From assembly GCA_012729455.1 (NCBI GenBank), contig JAAYDC010000027.1, positions 1 to 64,000 of the forward strand: a stretch of 64,000 bases of DNA, in the 5' to 3' direction. This DNA is from Chloroflexota bacterium (lineage in GTDB: Bacteria; Chloroflexota; Anaerolineae; UBA1429). Numbering within the stretch: position 1 is the stretch's first letter; every line of letters starts with the position of its first letter. The translations under genes were made by a program, and so were the position numbers. Under the pieces are notes generated by a model. That model was not told where the DNA came from. It searched no databases and saw only the letters and a program-made list of their open reading frames with translations. This document shows positions 55,227 through 64,000 of this stretch, piece by piece.

Positions 55227-55982
55227 ATGTCAACCGCTGACCCAGCCCGTGCCGACAAACTCGCTTTTTATCTGTTAAAGTCGCTCAACAAAGCCCTGCG
55301 CCAGTACCGCATGCTCGCTGCGAGCGATCGTGTGCTGGTGGCCGTCTCGGGCGGCAAAGACAGCCTGACGCTTCTGGACCTGCTCTGGCGGCGGCAGCGC
55401 TCCGCCCCCGACCGTATCCATCTGTCGGCTGCTCACATCACCTCCGACAGCTCGTGCGGGCGCAGTGTCGGGCTCGAGTGGCTGCAAACCTATTGCGATG
55501 CGCGCCACATCCCACTGGCGGTGCGCGACATTGCGCTGCGCGAGGAGCTGGCTGCCACCCATCTTTCGCCCTGTTTTCGCTGTGCCTGGCTGCGGCGCAA
55601 GGCGCTCTTTGAACTGGCGGATGCGAGCGGTTGTAATGTGATGGCTTTTGGCCACCATGCCGATGACATTGCCGAGACAACCCTGATGAACCTGTTTTAC
55701 AACGCCCGCTTTCGGCGCATGGAGCCCAAAATGCGCCTGTTTGACGGGCGGTTGACGTTGATCCGCCCTCTGGCACTGATCGAGGAGCGCGAGATCACGC
55801 CTTTTGTGGCTGCGAGCGACTTTCCTATCAGCGGCACAGCCTGCTCCTACAGCGCCGATTCGCGCCGCACACTGATGCGCCGTATCCTGCGCGAGGTCGA
55901 GGCCGACTGCTGCGACGCCAAACGCCACATTTACCGCGCCATCGAACACTATCAGGAGAATTCTCATGACACAGACGATTGA
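55227..55982 (+). CDS. TtcA/TilS-like PP-loop tRNA thiolation ATPase
   Basis: VAVSGGKDSLTLLDLL, CFRCAWLRRKALFELA, MAFGHHADDIAETTLMNLFY. Confidence 0.87.
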   Translation: MSTADPARADKLAFYLLKSLNKALRQYRMLAASDRVLVAVSGGKDSLTLLDLLWRRQRSAPDRIHLSAAHITSDSSCGRSVGLEWLQTYCDARHIPLAVRDIALREELAATHLSPCFRCAWLRRKALFELADASGCNVMAFGHHADDIAETTLMNLFYNARFRRMEPKMRLFDGRLTLIRPLALIEEREITPFVAASDFPISGTACSYSADSRRTLMRRILREVEADCCDAKRHIYRAIEHYQENSHDTDD

Positions 55983-56550
55983 GCCCTGTACCTATTATGC
56001 TGAGGGTGGGCCTGCCAACACCGACGCGGCACTTGAACTGATGCGCGCCTATTGCCAGGCGCACCCGGTAGAGCATATTATCATCGCCAGCACCAGTGGT
56101 ACCTCTGCCTTGCGCGCCATGCAGGTGCTGGATCCAGCCAAGTTGATCGTGGTGTCGCACTCGTACGGCTTTGCCAAACCCAACCATCAGGAATTGCTCC
56201 CCGAGGCGCGCCAGCAGCTGGTGGTGGCCGGCATCCCGATTGTGACGGCAGCACATGCCTTTGGCGGGGTTAACCGGGCGGTGAGGACCAAGTTCGGCCC
56301 CACCCAGCTGGATGAGCTGATCGCCAACACCCTGCGCCTGGTTTCCGACGGCTTCAAGGTAGCCTGCGAGATCACCCTCATGGCGGCGGATGCCGGGCTG
56401 GTAGCCAGCGGCGAAGAGGTGCTGGCGGCGGGCGGGACAGGGCGCGGAATCGACACAGCCGCACTGTTGCGGGCGGCTGTGTCGCAAAATATGTTCGATT
56501 TGAGGGTGCTTGAGTTGGTGTGCAAACCGCGCACCAGCCAACGCCCCTAG
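55966..56550 (+). CDS. Stand-alone pyruvate kinase C-terminal (alpha/beta) domain protein
   Basis: 194 aa, IIIASTSGTSALRAMQVL..., GRGIDTAALLRAA. Confidence 0.75.
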   Translation: MTQTIEPCTYYAEGGPANTDAALELMRAYCQAHPVEHIIIASTSGTSALRAMQVLDPAKLIVVSHSYGFAKPNHQELLPEARQQLVVAGIPIVTAAHAFGGVNRAVRTKFGPTQLDELIANTLRLVSDGFKVACEITLMAADAGLVASGEEVLAAGGTGRGIDTAALLRAAVSQNMFDLRVLELVCKPRTSQRP

Positions 56551-57356
56551 TCGGTAAAGTATTCCATGATCTTTTGGTACAGGGCCTTGATATCGGGGCC
56601 GATATCCTCCTGACCTTCTGTATCGAGGTACTCGACCCCTACAATGCCACGAAAGCGGCGCGCGCGCAGGCGCTTGAGCACCCAGTCGAAATCGGTGGTG
56701 CCCTCACCATATCGCGTCTGCATGACCTCGGGCGAGGCGTCGCGCAGGTGTACGATCGCCGCGCGATCCATCAGAGGCTCGGTATCCTCCAGGTCGATCG
56801 ATTGCATCACGGCATGCGACGGGTCATAGTCGACTTTGAGCCCAGGCACACGCTCCAAGAGCTCGAGGGCTGAGGGGACCGACTCGGCCACCGAACCGCT
56901 GTGGCATTCCAACGCAAAGGTCACGCCAGTACCCTCGGCTACATCCACCAGCTCGCGCAGGCTCTCGGCCGAATCGCTCATGCCCTGCTCGAACGAGCGG
57001 TCTTTGGCACGCCCGCCGGGCTGCAGCGTCGCGACACACACGCGGTGCTCCAGCATCAGGCGCACGATCGCTTTTGCCTGTGAAAGGCGCGTCACGATCG
57101 CCTGGCAGGAGCGGTCGTACAGGGCGGGAGAAAAGCCAATGTTGAGCGTCGCCAGGCTCAGATGGTTGGCCTTGAACGCATTGTTGAGGCGCGCACACAC
57201 GCCGTCGTAATCCTTGACCAGTTCAGAGGGCATCAGGTGTGCCCAGCCCTCCACCGCCAGCAGGTCGACCTTGCTAAACCCTAACTCTCTAACAGCTGCT
57301 AGAGCATCTTCGAGTGAACGGCGGCTAAAGGCCGTTGTCGCGCAGGCAATCGGCAT
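56547..57356 (-). CDS. Sugar phosphate isomerase/epimerase (AP endonuclease-2 fold)
   Basis: start at MPIACATTAFSRRS after AAAGGAG; ALECHSGSVAES, LKVDYDPSHAVMQ. Confidence 0.85.
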   Translation of the reverse strand: MPIACATTAFSRRSLEDALAAVRELGFSKVDLLAVEGWAHLMPSELVKDYDGVCARLNNAFKANHLSLATLNIGFSPALYDRSCQAIVTRLSQAKAIVRLMLEHRVCVATLQPGGRAKDRSFEQGMSDSAESLRELVDVAEGTGVTFALECHSGSVAESVPSALELLERVPGLKVDYDPSHAVMQSIDLEDTEPLMDRAAIVHLRDASPEVMQTRYGEGTTDFDWVLKRLRARRFRGIVGVEYLDTEGQEDIGPDIKALYQKIMEYFTD

Positions 57357-57407
57357 GCTGCTCCTTTCGGGGCGGCAGAGCGTTTTTGTAGCACCCCGCC
57401 GGCTCAC

Positions 57408-58511
57408 TCACTTTGGAAAGACACCTGCTTCGACCATTGCCAAGAAGGGATTATCCTGCACCGTCACCGGGAAGTGAACCACCCCGCGGCGGCGAGAGGA
57501 TTCATAGATGCCGATCATGATCTCCATGATCGTCTTACCGTGCGTCATGGCATCCAGCGGATGCGCTTTGCCGGTTTCGATGGCGGCGATCACGTCTTCG
57601 ATTTCCATGGTAATGTCGCCGCGATGATTCTCCCAGCTGACCGGGATGACCTTGCTCTCGGCACCATGCGTCTCTCGCACCAGCCAGCGATCGCCAAGCG
57701 GGCGCGCGCTGGGATAGTAGTCCCCCGAGACCTCGATGTGTCCCGTCTCGCCATAGACCGCCAGGTATTGGTAATCCATCATCGTGTCATCCCAGGCGTT
57801 AAACATACGCACGTCCGGGTTGCTGGCAGCGCGCCCCCAGGTAAAGTGGCTAAAGAGGCTGCCCTCAAATGCGATAAAGGCGGTACCGCCTTCTTCGGCG
57901 CGGTGGCCAAAGTAGCAATAGTCCGAGTTGCCGTCTACGTTGCCGATCAGGTGGGTGGGGGTGGGCCAGCCCAGCAGATCCAGCATCATGTGGATGGTGT
58001 GGCAGGCATCCGTCATCATGCACTGATACTTGCTGATCGCCACACAGGAGAGCACCTTGCCGATCGCACCGGATTGGATCAACTTGCGCGCCGCGGCATA
58101 TTGCGGCGAATAGGTGCGTTGGTGGCTGACGGTGAACACCGTGCCGGCACGCTTGCAGGTCTCGATCATCAGGTTAGTTTCGGCCAGGTTCATTGCCAGC
58201 GGTTTTTCGCAGATGATGCCCTTGGCGCCGGCCTCGGCAGCCGCCACCACCGCCTCGCAGTGAGCCTGCTCGGGCGTTACCACAGACACCAGGTCGGGCT
58301 TTTGCTCCGCCAGCATCGTATACATGTCGGTATAGAGCTTGGTTTCGTCGCCGAAATCCTTGCGCCATTTATCCAGCGATGCCTGCGAGATGTCTGCACC
58401 CCCCACAATGGGGATGCCAGCCTGCTGGAAGGCGTGCGCATGACCATGCGCCATGCATCCGCAGCCAATGATTGCCGCACGATAGGTCATGTTGGCCTCC
58501 TTATCGGTCAC
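57408..58511 (-). CDS. Gfo/Idh/MocA family oxidoreductase
   Basis: AAIIGCGCMAHGHAHAFQ, GIICEKPLAMNL. Confidence 0.9.
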   Translation of the reverse strand: MTDKEANMTYRAAIIGCGCMAHGHAHAFQQAGIPIVGGADISQASLDKWRKDFGDETKLYTDMYTMLAEQKPDLVSVVTPEQAHCEAVVAAAEAGAKGIICEKPLAMNLAETNLMIETCKRAGTVFTVSHQRTYSPQYAAARKLIQSGAIGKVLSCVAISKYQCMMTDACHTIHMMLDLLGWPTPTHLIGNVDGNSDYCYFGHRAEEGGTAFIAFEGSLFSHFTWGRAASNPDVRMFNAWDDTMMDYQYLAVYGETGHIEVSGDYYPSARPLGDRWLVRETHGAESKVIPVSWENHRGDITMEIEDVIAAIETGKAHPLDAMTHGKTIMEIMIGIYESSRRRGVVHFPVTVQDNPFLAMVEAGVFPK

Positions 58512-58544
58512 AATGTGCGATCAGGTGATCAAGTTACGCGGCGC

Positions 58545-59540
58545 TCAGGCCGGCGCTGCCGCCTGCGCCACGATCTCATCGCGCAGTTTCTTGGCATATT
58601 CCACGCTATGGCGCATGTGGGTCTTCATCATCTCGGCAGCGTCATAGTTCTTGTAATCTTCGGGGCGCGGCTGTATGCCGGCAGCCATGATCTTTTCGCC
58701 CAGACGCAGATGCTTCATAAACTTCATCATCTTGGCGGCATCGTAATCGAGCGTGCTGAGGAATTTTTCGTCATAAGCCGGTATCTCGATAAAGCCCCAA
58801 CCATCTTCAATATTCAGGTTGATATTGGGGTTGTGCTTGTAAAGGATCTCGGTCACTTTGCGCAGGTCTACCTGCCCGGTGCCCAGAGCGGTGCCCGCCA
58901 GCCAGGTATAGCCCTTGTCGGTCGAGATCACGACAGTATCTTTGTAGTGCGTCGTCTTGGCATAGGGCGCCAGAATCTCAGTGGCTTCCACCGGGTCTTC
59001 GAGCATGCCCAGCGGGTTGGCGGTATCCATATTGACCCCCACCCATGGGCTGTTGACGCGCTCGATCATACGTGCCAGCTCGGACGAGGTGAGATCGACA
59101 TGTAGTTCGACGGTCACAGCGACGTTATAGTCGGCGGCGATGGGGGCCAACTTTTGCAGCACCTGAGTCGCGAGCTCATATTGCTCAGCAAAGGTTGGCT
59201 TGGTCATGGTGCGCTCTTTGAGGAGCCCAAAGCTGGTGTTAAGGCAGGTCGCCCCCATGCGTGCGGCTGCCGGGAAGAGCGGGATCCAATCCTGCACGAG
59301 ATCATCGACGGTTTTGCCCGAATCCTTGGGATTGATGCGCGCACCATACAGCTCCAGGTAGAGGTTGTGAGCGCGCAGTTTCGAAAGGAAATGGTCCGAA
59401 TACTCGGCGGGCTTGTCGATAAAGGTGCGCGTGCCCAGGAGCTGCAGGCCTTCCAGGCCATACTCGACAGTGATATCCAAAAAACCCATCGGGTCGAGGT
59501 TGAGCGGGTTAAAGCTGATCGTATCCAATCCGACTTTCAT
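58545..59540 (-). CDS. Sugar phosphate isomerase/epimerase (TIM barrel)
   Basis: start MKVGLDTISFNPLNLDPMGFLD; paralogue of the next upstream gene. Confidence 0.85.
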   Translation of the reverse strand: MKVGLDTISFNPLNLDPMGFLDITVEYGLEGLQLLGTRTFIDKPAEYSDHFLSKLRAHNLYLELYGARINPKDSGKTVDDLVQDWIPLFPAAARMGATCLNTSFGLLKERTMTKPTFAEQYELATQVLQKLAPIAADYNVAVTVELHVDLTSSELARMIERVNSPWVGVNMDTANPLGMLEDPVEATEILAPYAKTTHYKDTVVISTDKGYTWLAGTALGTGQVDLRKVTEILYKHNPNINLNIEDGWGFIEIPAYDEKFLSTLDYDAAKMMKFMKHLRLGEKIMAAGIQPRPEDYKNYDAAEMMKTHMRHSVEYAKKLRDEIVAQAAAPA

Positions 59541-59581
59541 GCCTGATCCTCCATATTTATACCTTGATACAACTGGGCAGT

Positions 59582-60553
59582 TTAGCGGCCTTCGATGCGG
59601 TCGCGCAGGCGGCGCACATAGTTGGCGCTGTGCCACAATCTACCTGCCATCGCCTGGCGGACGTCGTGCTTGCTCAGGTCCTCGGGACGCGGATGAATGC
59701 CCGCGTCAACCATCCGCTTGCCCTCGCGCAGAAATTTCCAGAACTGCATCATGCGCACCGCGTTCTGCTCGGGGAAGCTGTTCAGGTAGGCCTCGTCGTA
59801 ACACGGAATCGGGATCGAGCCCCAGCCATCTTCGATGTTGAGGTGGATATCGGGGTTGTATTTGTACAAGAGCTCAGCCACCGCGGGGATATCGACCAAA
59901 CCGGTGCCGATCGGCGCTCCGCCCTGCCAATTAAAGCCGTCGTCCGTAAAGTAGACGCAGGTATCCTTAAAATGGGTCGATTCGGCATAGGGCGCCAATG
60001 CCCTAGCAGCCTCGACGGGGTCTTCCATCAGGCCCAGCGAGTTGGCGGTATCCAGTGCCGCGCGCACCCAAGGGCTGTCGACAGCATCCAGCAGATTAAC
60101 CAGCTCACGATAGGTAAGGTCGACGTGGATCTCGACAGTGATGAACACCTTGTGATCGGCTGCCATCGGGGCGAGGGCTTTGAGCACCTGCACGGCACCA
60201 TCAAACTGCTCTTTAAAGTTGGACATCATACGTTCCTGATAGAGCCCAAAACAGGTATTGAGGTTGTGGGCGCCCATCTGTGCTGCCAGAGGAAAGAGCC
60301 GTTTCCAGGGCTCGACCATCTCGGCAACCGTCTTGCCCGAATCGCGCGGGTTGATGCCCGAACCGGTCAGTTCGACGAACAGGTCGTGCTTGCGTAGCTT
60401 TTTGGTGAACTCCTCAGTCACCTCGGGTTTATCGAGAAACAAGCCCGACCCGAGCTGCAACCCCTCCAGGTTGTAATCCAGAGTCTTTTGCAATAGCCCC
60501 ATGGCATCCAACTTCCACGAGCTAAAGCAGATGGTATCCAACCCAACTTTCAT
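59582..60553 (-). CDS. Sugar phosphate isomerase/epimerase (TIM barrel), tandem paralogue
   Basis: MKVGLDTICFSSWKLDAMGLLQKTLDYNLEGLQLGS; NIEDGWGSIPIPCYDEAYL matches NIEDGWGFIEIPAYDEKFL of the neighbour. Confidence 0.85.
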   Translation of the reverse strand: MKVGLDTICFSSWKLDAMGLLQKTLDYNLEGLQLGSGLFLDKPEVTEEFTKKLRKHDLFVELTGSGINPRDSGKTVAEMVEPWKRLFPLAAQMGAHNLNTCFGLYQERMMSNFKEQFDGAVQVLKALAPMAADHKVFITVEIHVDLTYRELVNLLDAVDSPWVRAALDTANSLGLMEDPVEAARALAPYAESTHFKDTCVYFTDDGFNWQGGAPIGTGLVDIPAVAELLYKYNPDIHLNIEDGWGSIPIPCYDEAYLNSFPEQNAVRMMQFWKFLREGKRMVDAGIHPRPEDLSKHDVRQAMAGRLWHSANYVRRLRDRIEGR

Positions 60554-60598
60554 TATGCCTCCTTCGGCCCCGATAGTTTAGTGAACCCTATGCTAGTG

Positions 60599-61618
60599 TC
60601 AGAGTTCGTTGTTGGCAAGCATGCGCGCGAGCGGGTTATCGGTAACGTACAACGGCAGCCGCATGCGGCTGCGGCGATGGGACGACTCGAATACCGCGTT
60701 GATGATCTCGATGGTGGCGCGTCCGCCTTCGCCGGTTAGGATATAGTCGCCGCCCTCATCCACCCAGCGGATCAGGTCGCGCATATAACACGCAAATGGG
60801 TTGAGCGCAGCTTCCTGGGCTACCTGATGAGTTACCCAGCCGGCCTGTTCGCCGTTGATGATGCGCCAGTACTCTTCGCCGTCACCTCCGATCTCGATGC
60901 GCCCGTCGGTGCCCGTCAGCATGATGCGCTGGTAGGCGGCCTGCGGCGAAACATCGCCGGTCTGGATCAATCCGCGCACACCGCTCTGGAACGATACAAA
61001 TGCCAGGGCGGCATCCTCGACCTCGTGGCCAAAGCGCGAGCGCCCCGTCTTGCACTCGACCTGTCCCAGCACCCACTCGACGGGCGAATCGTCGGCGAAA
61101 AAGCGCAGCAGATCGAGCGAGTGCGTGGCATCGGTGAAGAGGTCACCGCGGCAGAGCGACTGGATCTCGATGAGCGCTCCGATCTTGCCGACATCCAGGG
61201 CTGCCTTAGCCTCGGTATAGCGCAGGTTGTAACGGCGCTGGTGGCCAATAGCGAGTTTGGTGCCGCTCGCACGGCAGGCCACCAGCATGCGGTCACACTC
61301 GGCCAGCGAGTTGGCCATCGGCTTTTCGCAGGCGATCCCTTTAGCGCCTGCCGCCGCTGCAGCCTCGACCATCTCCGCATGCAGCGGCGGCCAGGTGCAT
61401 ACCGAGACATAGTCCGGCTTGACCTCGTCCAGCATACGCCGGTAATCAAGGAAGAGCTGAGGCACCTCGGGGTACTTGTTACTGAATTTATCCAGTTGGC
61501 TTTGGGCGATGTCGGCGCCCGCTACCACTTTAGCATTATCCAGCGCGCCCCAGCCGCGCATGTGGGCATTCGCAATGCCCCCCAGACCAATTATCGCAAC
61601 ACGGTTCTTGGACATCAC
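60599..61618 (-). CDS. Gfo/Idh/MocA family oxidoreductase
   Basis: VAIIGLGGIANAHMRGW, GIACEKPMANSLAE. Confidence 0.9.
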   Translation of the reverse strand: MMSKNRVAIIGLGGIANAHMRGWGALDNAKVVAGADIAQSQLDKFSNKYPEVPQLFLDYRRMLDEVKPDYVSVCTWPPLHAEMVEAAAAAGAKGIACEKPMANSLAECDRMLVACRASGTKLAIGHQRRYNLRYTEAKAALDVGKIGALIEIQSLCRGDLFTDATHSLDLLRFFADDSPVEWVLGQVECKTGRSRFGHEVEDAALAFVSFQSGVRGLIQTGDVSPQAAYQRIMLTGTDGRIEIGGDGEEYWRIINGEQAGWVTHQVAQEAALNPFACYMRDLIRWVDEGGDYILTGEGGRATIEIINAVFESSHRRSRMRLPLYVTDNPLARMLANNEL

Positions 61619-61644
61619 ACATCTCCTTCAGAATATTAGATGCG

Positions 61645-62640
61645 CTAGATCAGGTAGAGTATTTTAAGGGCACGGCGCTGCTCAAGCAGGCGGATACCCT
61701 CAACATATTGCGTGAGTGGTAGGTGATGGCCGAGCATGGAAGCCAGGTCGAGCTTGCCCTCCATAACCAGCTGCCAGGCTTTGGCGCCGGTATCGCGATT
61801 GCGCCCGCCGGCCGGCCCGCTTGAGCCATAACCGATCAAGGAGAGCCCCGCCCAGTGGCGCCCGCTAAAACGTACTTCGTCGCGCAGCACGCCCATCAAG
61901 GCAACAGCTTCACGGGTGCGATCCATCAGGTATTCGATGGAGACCGGCACATTGGGGGTGCAGTCGATGGCAGAACCAAACGAGCGCGCCCCGTAGCGGT
62001 TGGCGGGCACTGCGTCACTAGTTGGCGAGATGGTTTCATCCGCTCCCAGACGGCGCGCCAGCTCGTGGGTGGCTGGGTTCGGGTCAATGCCGACCACCTC
62101 GGTGGCGCCATAAGCTTTGGCCATCTGCACGGCGATCAACCCAGCTGGACCCAACCCGCTGACGGCAAAACGCCGCCCGGCGATCAGGTCCCACTCAGTC
62201 AGGCGGTTAAAGGCAACCTGCACGCTCATGGCCAGCTCGAGTGGCGCCGCCTGGGCAATCTCCATGTTGGATGGCATGGCAAAAAAGGCATCATCGGGCC
62301 AGATGTTGTAATCGGCATAGTCGCCGGTTTCGACGCCACCACGTCCCGGACCCCAGGTGACCACTCGCGTGCCGACCGTCCAGCCCTGCACGCCTTCGCC
62401 CAGAGCCGCGATCTCGCCGACAGCCTCATGCCCGGGTTTACCGATCTCCGCCGGGTAGGGCAACTCGGAGCTGCAGAACATGGGCTCACCATGCATGAGG
62501 TGCAGGTCCCAGTGATTGCAGGTGGATACCCCCAGGATTTTTACCAACACCTGGTTGGCCTTGGGCTGAGGAATGGGCACCTGCACGAGTTGTGGGTCGC
62601 CGGCAGCCCGGTATTGCAGGGCAGTCATCATCTCAGACAT
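61645..62640 (-). CDS. Zinc-dependent alcohol dehydrogenase family protein
   Basis: MSEMMTALQYRAAGDPQLVQVPIP; GVSTCNHWDLH, GKPGHEAVGEIAALG. Confidence 0.88.
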   Translation of the reverse strand: MSEMMTALQYRAAGDPQLVQVPIPQPKANQVLVKILGVSTCNHWDLHLMHGEPMFCSSELPYPAEIGKPGHEAVGEIAALGEGVQGWTVGTRVVTWGPGRGGVETGDYADYNIWPDDAFFAMPSNMEIAQAAPLELAMSVQVAFNRLTEWDLIAGRRFAVSGLGPAGLIAVQMAKAYGATEVVGIDPNPATHELARRLGADETISPTSDAVPANRYGARSFGSAIDCTPNVPVSIEYLMDRTREAVALMGVLRDEVRFSGRHWAGLSLIGYGSSGPAGGRNRDTGAKAWQLVMEGKLDLASMLGHHLPLTQYVEGIRLLEQRRALKILYLI

Positions 62641-62737
62641 CGCAACCTCCTGATGAGTTTGCGCCAGTATATCACCGCCACTGGGGTAGGACAAGCGACT
62701 TTTACGTCAGCGCAAATCTGATTGATCAAGCGGGGTA

Positions 62738-62746
62738 TGATATAAT
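62738..62746 (+). promoter_or_regulatory. Extended -10 element TGATATAAT 9 bp before the lipoprotein ATG
   Basis: TGnTATAAT consensus; predicted TSS within ~3 nt of ATG 62756. Confidence 0.5.
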
Positions 62747-62755
62747 CAGTTCAAG

Positions 62756-63628
62756 ATGATAAAAACTGTGCGCTTGCGATGGGTTCCCACGGCGCTTGTG
62801 TTAGCCGCGCTGCTCTTTAGCGGTTGCGACACCAGCAAAACCTCGTCGTCGGTGGTTTCCTACGCGACAGCGGCGTCCAAGTCCACTGCGGTACCAACGG
62901 CGACGACCACCCCAACTGCTACACTGGCACCGCCAACCGCTACTGCAATATCACCTTCTGCCACACCAGTACTGCCTCCTGCCGAATCTCCAGCGCAGCA
63001 GGCGGCTGCACTGGTGGCTAAGGGGATGGCGGCATTCAAGGCGCAGGACTATGACACGGCTGCTTATAACAGCGTGCAGGCGCTGCGTATCGACCCCAAT
63101 TATGCTGACGCCCACTACCTGCTTGCGCGCTGCCACATGCAGAGTGGTGACCTGAACGCGGCGATCAGCAACCTGGGTGAGGCCATCGCCCAACGCGGTG
63201 ATCCGCGATACCTCGGGCTGCGCGCGCTGGCTTATGCCGAACTCGGCCTGGCTGCGGCAGCCCTGGCGGATGCCACCCAGTGCCAAAAAGTTGCTCAGGA
63301 TGAAGTACTGCGTGCAAGCTGTAGCGCCCTTATCAGCCGTCTGACCGCGGAGCGCGAACCGACCACCGCCCCCACCGCGAAACCACTTCCGACCGACAGA
63401 CCCGCTCCTGCCCAGGCTGAAGCGGTCCCGGTTGATGGCGACTTGGGTTATACCTGCGATGCCTGCATCAAGAGCAACATCAACAATAAGGGTGAACGTA
63501 TCTATCACCTTCCCTGGTACCGTTCGTATAAACAAACCAAGGTCGATACGTCCCAGGGCGAACGCTGGTTCTCGAACGAAACCGAGGCCCTCTCCGCCGG
63601 CTGGTGGCGCGCGCTCAACTGCGACTAG
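62756..63628 (+). CDS. TPR lipoprotein with Pro/Thr-rich linker and C-terminal CIKSNIxxxGExIYHLPW..GERWFSNETEALSAGW domain
   Basis: lipobox LLFSGC; PT-rich linker; TPR; C-terminal motif of the type appended to many nuclease/surface proteins. Confidence 0.8.
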   Translation: MIKTVRLRWVPTALVLAALLFSGCDTSKTSSSVVSYATAASKSTAVPTATTTPTATLAPPTATAISPSATPVLPPAESPAQQAAALVAKGMAAFKAQDYDTAAYNSVQALRIDPNYADAHYLLARCHMQSGDLNAAISNLGEAIAQRGDPRYLGLRALAYAELGLAAAALADATQCQKVAQDEVLRASCSALISRLTAEREPTTAPTAKPLPTDRPAPAQAEAVPVDGDLGYTCDACIKSNINNKGERIYHLPWYRSYKQTKVDTSQGERWFSNETEALSAGWWRALNCD

Positions 63629-63922
63629 CTACCCCTGCACCCCTCGACCTCTGTCGGCAGGCTTTGCAACTCATGTTGTTGCGCCTGCGATGCCTCGCTC
63701 AGCAACTCCTTGATGACTGCTTCTGGTATGGTTGTGTGTGCATCTTGCTGCAGGGTAATCAAGAGGTAAATTGCCCGCTGAGCCGGGTTGACTATAATAG
63801 GTTAGCCGTGCGCGTGATACCCTCCCCGTCTGCATGGCATTGCAGGCGGCAGCAGCGAAGCTACGCCAGGATCCCGCGGTATAGCACGAGCAATGATGGG
63901 TACGCATCACACGGAGGTTAGC

Positions 63923-64000
63923 ATGACCAATACTCCCCGTCCCACCAGCGCCCAAAACGGCCACCCCGAGTTTGAGCTCCTGTGGCAGTTTGACCCGGAG
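63923..64000 (+). CDS. Partial CDS running off window
   Basis: ATG after ACGGAGG: MTNTPRPTSAQNGHPEFELLWQFDPE... Confidence 0.6.
   Translation, partial: MTNTPRPTSAQNGHPEFELLWQFDPE

Noticed and set aside
57474-59105. 543-aa plus-strand ORF
   Set aside because: Antisense to a clear Gfo/Idh/MocA and TIM-barrel gene; composition typical of GC-rich shadow ORFs.
1-64000. CRISPR array, rRNA operon or insertion sequence
   Set aside because: No regularly spaced repeats, rRNA-like sequence or transposase ORF was recognised.

Overview
The 64 kb window is mostly GC-rich and densely coding, with housekeeping and carbohydrate-catabolism content. The gene content and the rpmB/asp23/fakA/degV/recG/coaD synteny suggest a Chloroflexota-like bacterium (inference; no search was run). 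The first ~1.5 kb is clearly more AT-rich. It carries an Xre regulator plus a truncated beta-class/type III DNA methyltransferase whose DPPY motif is broken by a 1-nt frameshift, and the GC-rich side of the boundary holds a tRNA 3'-end fragment, so it looks like the edge of a mobile island. Main blocks: H+-pyrophosphatase; a SWIM zinc-finger + SNF2 helicase pair; a large sugar/sugar-acid cluster (9988-21467) that includes a ThuA-Gfo/Idh/MocA fusion; a translationally coupled membrane/cell-envelope operon (21487-27147); coaD-recG-degV-fakA-asp23-rpmB-rpe-rlmN; a divergent SsnA-like amidohydrolase and yedF; secDF-thiI; an EF-G-like GTPase; an ECF sigma/anti-sigma/DUF58/transglutaminase operon; Rrf2-TtcA-like-PK_C; a second sugar-oxidation operon (56547-62694). 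The least expected observations are (i) two genes whose conserved N-termini are in frame but whose best start is an AUC codon, each 7 nt after a Shine-Dalgarno-like sequence (27716 and 38350); (ii) the SsnA-like amidohydrolase at 38350 appears to have lost essentially all metal ligands of its family; (iii) the frameshifted methyltransferase island with two different dyad elements and a partial tRNA. No CRISPR array, rRNA or complete tRNA was seen.
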